From contig DATBSS010000425.1 in NCBI GenBank assembly GCA_036559665.1, forward strand, positions 1 through 14,206: DNA of 14,206 nucleotides, in the 5' to 3' direction. Numbering within the stretch: the first letter of the stretch is position 1; each line of letters starts with the position of its first letter. Of the stretch, positions 13,229 through 14,206 are shown piece after piece. Position numbers and translations under genes: made by a program. Below the pieces are notes generated by a model. That model did no database searches. It was not told the origin of the DNA and saw only the letters and a list, made by a program, of their open reading frames with translations. The stretch is from DASRBA01 sp036559665. Lineage in GTDB: Bacteria > Myxococcota > Myxococcia > Myxococcales > Myxococcaceae.

Positions 13229-14053
13229 TTGAGGACACTGTCCTTCGAACTCCTCCCGGACGCAGGGTCGTTCACGCCACTTCAGCTCAAACCCACCTTC
13301 ATCCTGAATGGTTGCTTCAGCGGCTGGGACCGGTGGGCGCGGGCCCATGGCCTGCCGCACCAGGTCGTCATCCGCGATCTGCACACCGCCTTCGTGGTGC
13401 ACGTGGGCCAGGTGAAGTACCTGGAGCGCTACGTCTACGAGGACGCAGGGGCGCTCGACGTCACCATGAGCCGCCGGATCATGCGCGACGGCGCTCAACT
13501 GGAGGTGCGCGCCGTCTTCGAGGCCCAGCCCGGGCGCCCGGTGGCGGAGTCCAGCATGTGCGTGGTGCCGCTGGCGGTGCTGGAGGACAGCGCCGAGCTG
13601 GCTGCGCTTCCGGCGCCGCTCCCCAACGCGTACCTGAGCTTGTCCGAGCCTTCGGAGATCGTCCACGAGGCCTACCCCTCTCCGTTCCCGGGCGTGCTGC
13701 GGGAGATCGTGGAGCGAGGCGAGTTCCTGGGCTCTTTCGAACACCCCTTCTTCGTCCACCGCCAGCAGTGCGAGTTCGTGGACCAGTGGTTCTTCGTGGA
13801 GGCCTCGGTCTTCGCCGCCGCCAGCCGGGAGCGGATGGTCTTCGAGCAGGGGGCCAAGCAGCCGGCGCTCCGCCGCGGGCTGAGCCTGCCACTGCGGGAG
13901 CTGGACCTGCTCTACTCCCGGCCCTTCTACCTGTTCGACCAGGGCCGGGCGCGCACCCGCGCTTTTCGCGCGCCGGAGGGGGTGGTCTTCGTCCACGAGC
14001 TGGTCAAGGACGGCACGCCGGACCCCCATTCGGTGGTGGTCGAGCGCTTCTGA
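13229..14053 (+). CDS. Double-hotdog thioesterase-like protein
   Basis: A 274-aa protein starting at TTG 13229, 3 nt after the sulfur-carrier stop, with a GGGGGG run 6 nt upstream as RBS; no ATG or GTG alternative fits the homology better. Two copies of a 4HBT-like hotdog fold are suggested. Residues 20-118 show the core helix 'ILNGCFSGWDRWARAHGL' and strand series 'DVTMSRRIMRDGAQLEVRAV', ending 'SSMCVVPLAV'. Residues 173-265 show 'CEFVDQWFFVEASVFAAASR' (Asp185 where 4HBT enzymes carry their acid) and 'LDLLYSRPFYLFDQGRARTR'. Double hotdogs include FatA-type acyl-ACP thioesterases and dehydratases, all acting on acyl thioesters. I cannot confirm a full catalytic set, so it may be a thioesterase, dehydratase or acyl-binding protein. 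Confidence 0.65.
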   Translation: MRTLSFELLPDAGSFTPLQLKPTFILNGCFSGWDRWARAHGLPHQVVIRDLHTAFVVHVGQVKYLERYVYEDAGALDVTMSRRIMRDGAQLEVRAVFEAQPGRPVAESSMCVVPLAVLEDSAELAALPAPLPNAYLSLSEPSEIVHEAYPSPFPGVLREIVERGEFLGSFEHPFFVHRQQCEFVDQWFFVEASVFAAASRERMVFEQGAKQPALRRGLSLPLRELDLLYSRPFYLFDQGRARTRAFRAPEGVVFVHELVKDGTPDPHSVVVERF

Positions 14054-14073
14054 GCGCCCGCCTCAGCGGGCGC
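14054..14073 (+). terminator. Perfect GC hairpin between convergent genes
   Basis: GCGCCCGC and GCGGGCGC form a perfect 8-bp stem around a CTCA loop. It begins on the base after the hotdog stop codon and overlaps the stop codon (TCA, 14063-14065) and last codons of the minus-strand gene. It could act as a shared bidirectional terminator. There is no T-tract on either side, so efficiency is uncertain. Confidence 0.4.
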
Positions 14074-14206
14074 CGTTGAGCACGTCCATCAGCGCGAAGG
14101 TGATGTCGTCCTCCTGGGGCGTGTTCTGCCGGACCGAGTCCAGGCGGGTGGCCAGCACGTTCACCGCCTCCTCCACCGGCATCCCGGCGGTCTCCGCGAA
14201 CAGCTT
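14063..14206 (-). CDS. C-terminus of a probable SpoIIE/PP2C-type phosphatase (partial)
   Basis: Read leftward from the window edge, the last 47 codons of a gene end at TGA (14063-14065). The visible protein end includes 'ETAGMPVEEAVNVLATRLDS' and 'TPQEDDITFALMDVLNGAR'. The pattern 'Q-x-DDIT-hydrophobic' close to the C-terminus is the last metal-binding motif of SpoIIE/RsbU PPM-family Ser/Thr phosphatases, which act in partner-switching and response-regulator outputs. Only the tail can be seen, so any N-terminal sensor or receiver domain lies beyond the window. Convergent with the hotdog gene, with 9 nt between the stop codons. Confidence 0.6.
   Translation of the reverse strand, partial: KLFAETAGMPVEEAVNVLATRLDSVRQNTPQEDDITFALMDVLNGAR

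Overview
The window looks like chromosomal DNA of a myxobacterium (Myxococcota, Cystobacterineae-like). Reasons: very high G+C with strongly G/C-ending codons, densely packed genes, two DUF4388/PATAN-domain proteins (one joined to two receiver domains), a pilin-like protein with a Myxococcus-style 'IPNFIKFQARAKQ' segment, and a secreted lamin-tail/PPC surface protein. Species cannot be named from this sequence alone. No rRNA, tRNA, CRISPR array, insertion sequence or transposase was seen.

Layout. (1) 1-1173: 3' part of a secreted modular protein (Ig-like, lamin-tail and PPC domains). (2) 1242-1991: a DUF4190-type membrane protein fused to a pilin-like domain that lacks a prepilin cleavage site. 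(3) 2038-3810: an exported thioredoxin-like DUF255 (YyaL/SPATA20-type) protein, convergent with (4) 3817-4836 (minus), an esterase D-like alpha/beta hydrolase. Divergent from the esterase is (5) 4884-5696, a glycerophosphodiester phosphodiesterase. (6) 5779-9644: a three-gene aromatic-metabolism-like operon: a LeuA/homocitrate-synthase-like condensing enzyme, an HpaB-family FADH2-dependent phenol hydroxylase and a class-2 O-methyltransferase. (7) 9768-12612: a REC-PATAN-REC-PATAN signalling protein followed by a second PATAN protein. (8) 12731-14053: a tight operon of a small zinc-ribbon protein, a MoaD/ThiS-like sulfur carrier ending exactly in Gly-Gly, and a double-hotdog thioesterase-like protein. 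(9) 14063-14206 (minus): C-terminus of a probable SpoIIE/PP2C phosphatase, convergent with the hotdog gene across a perfect 8-bp hairpin.

How the genes may work together. Hydroxylation of a phenol by the HpaB homologue and methylation by the downstream O-methyltransferase form a coherent catechol-to-methoxy route. The LeuA-like enzyme upstream could lengthen a 2-oxo acid, perhaps an aryl-pyruvate. The zinc-ribbon/sulfur-carrier/hotdog operon is the least explained unit and the best candidate for undescribed chemistry, because it pairs a sulfur donor with an enzyme fold that handles acyl thioesters.

A second theme is translation initiation. Six starts between about 4.8 and 11.5 kb have no well-placed Shine-Dalgarno sequence. 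Each instead has a -10-like hexamer 7-9 nt before the start codon, which suggests leaderless or near-leaderless mRNAs. All functions are read from the sequence by eye; no database search was run.
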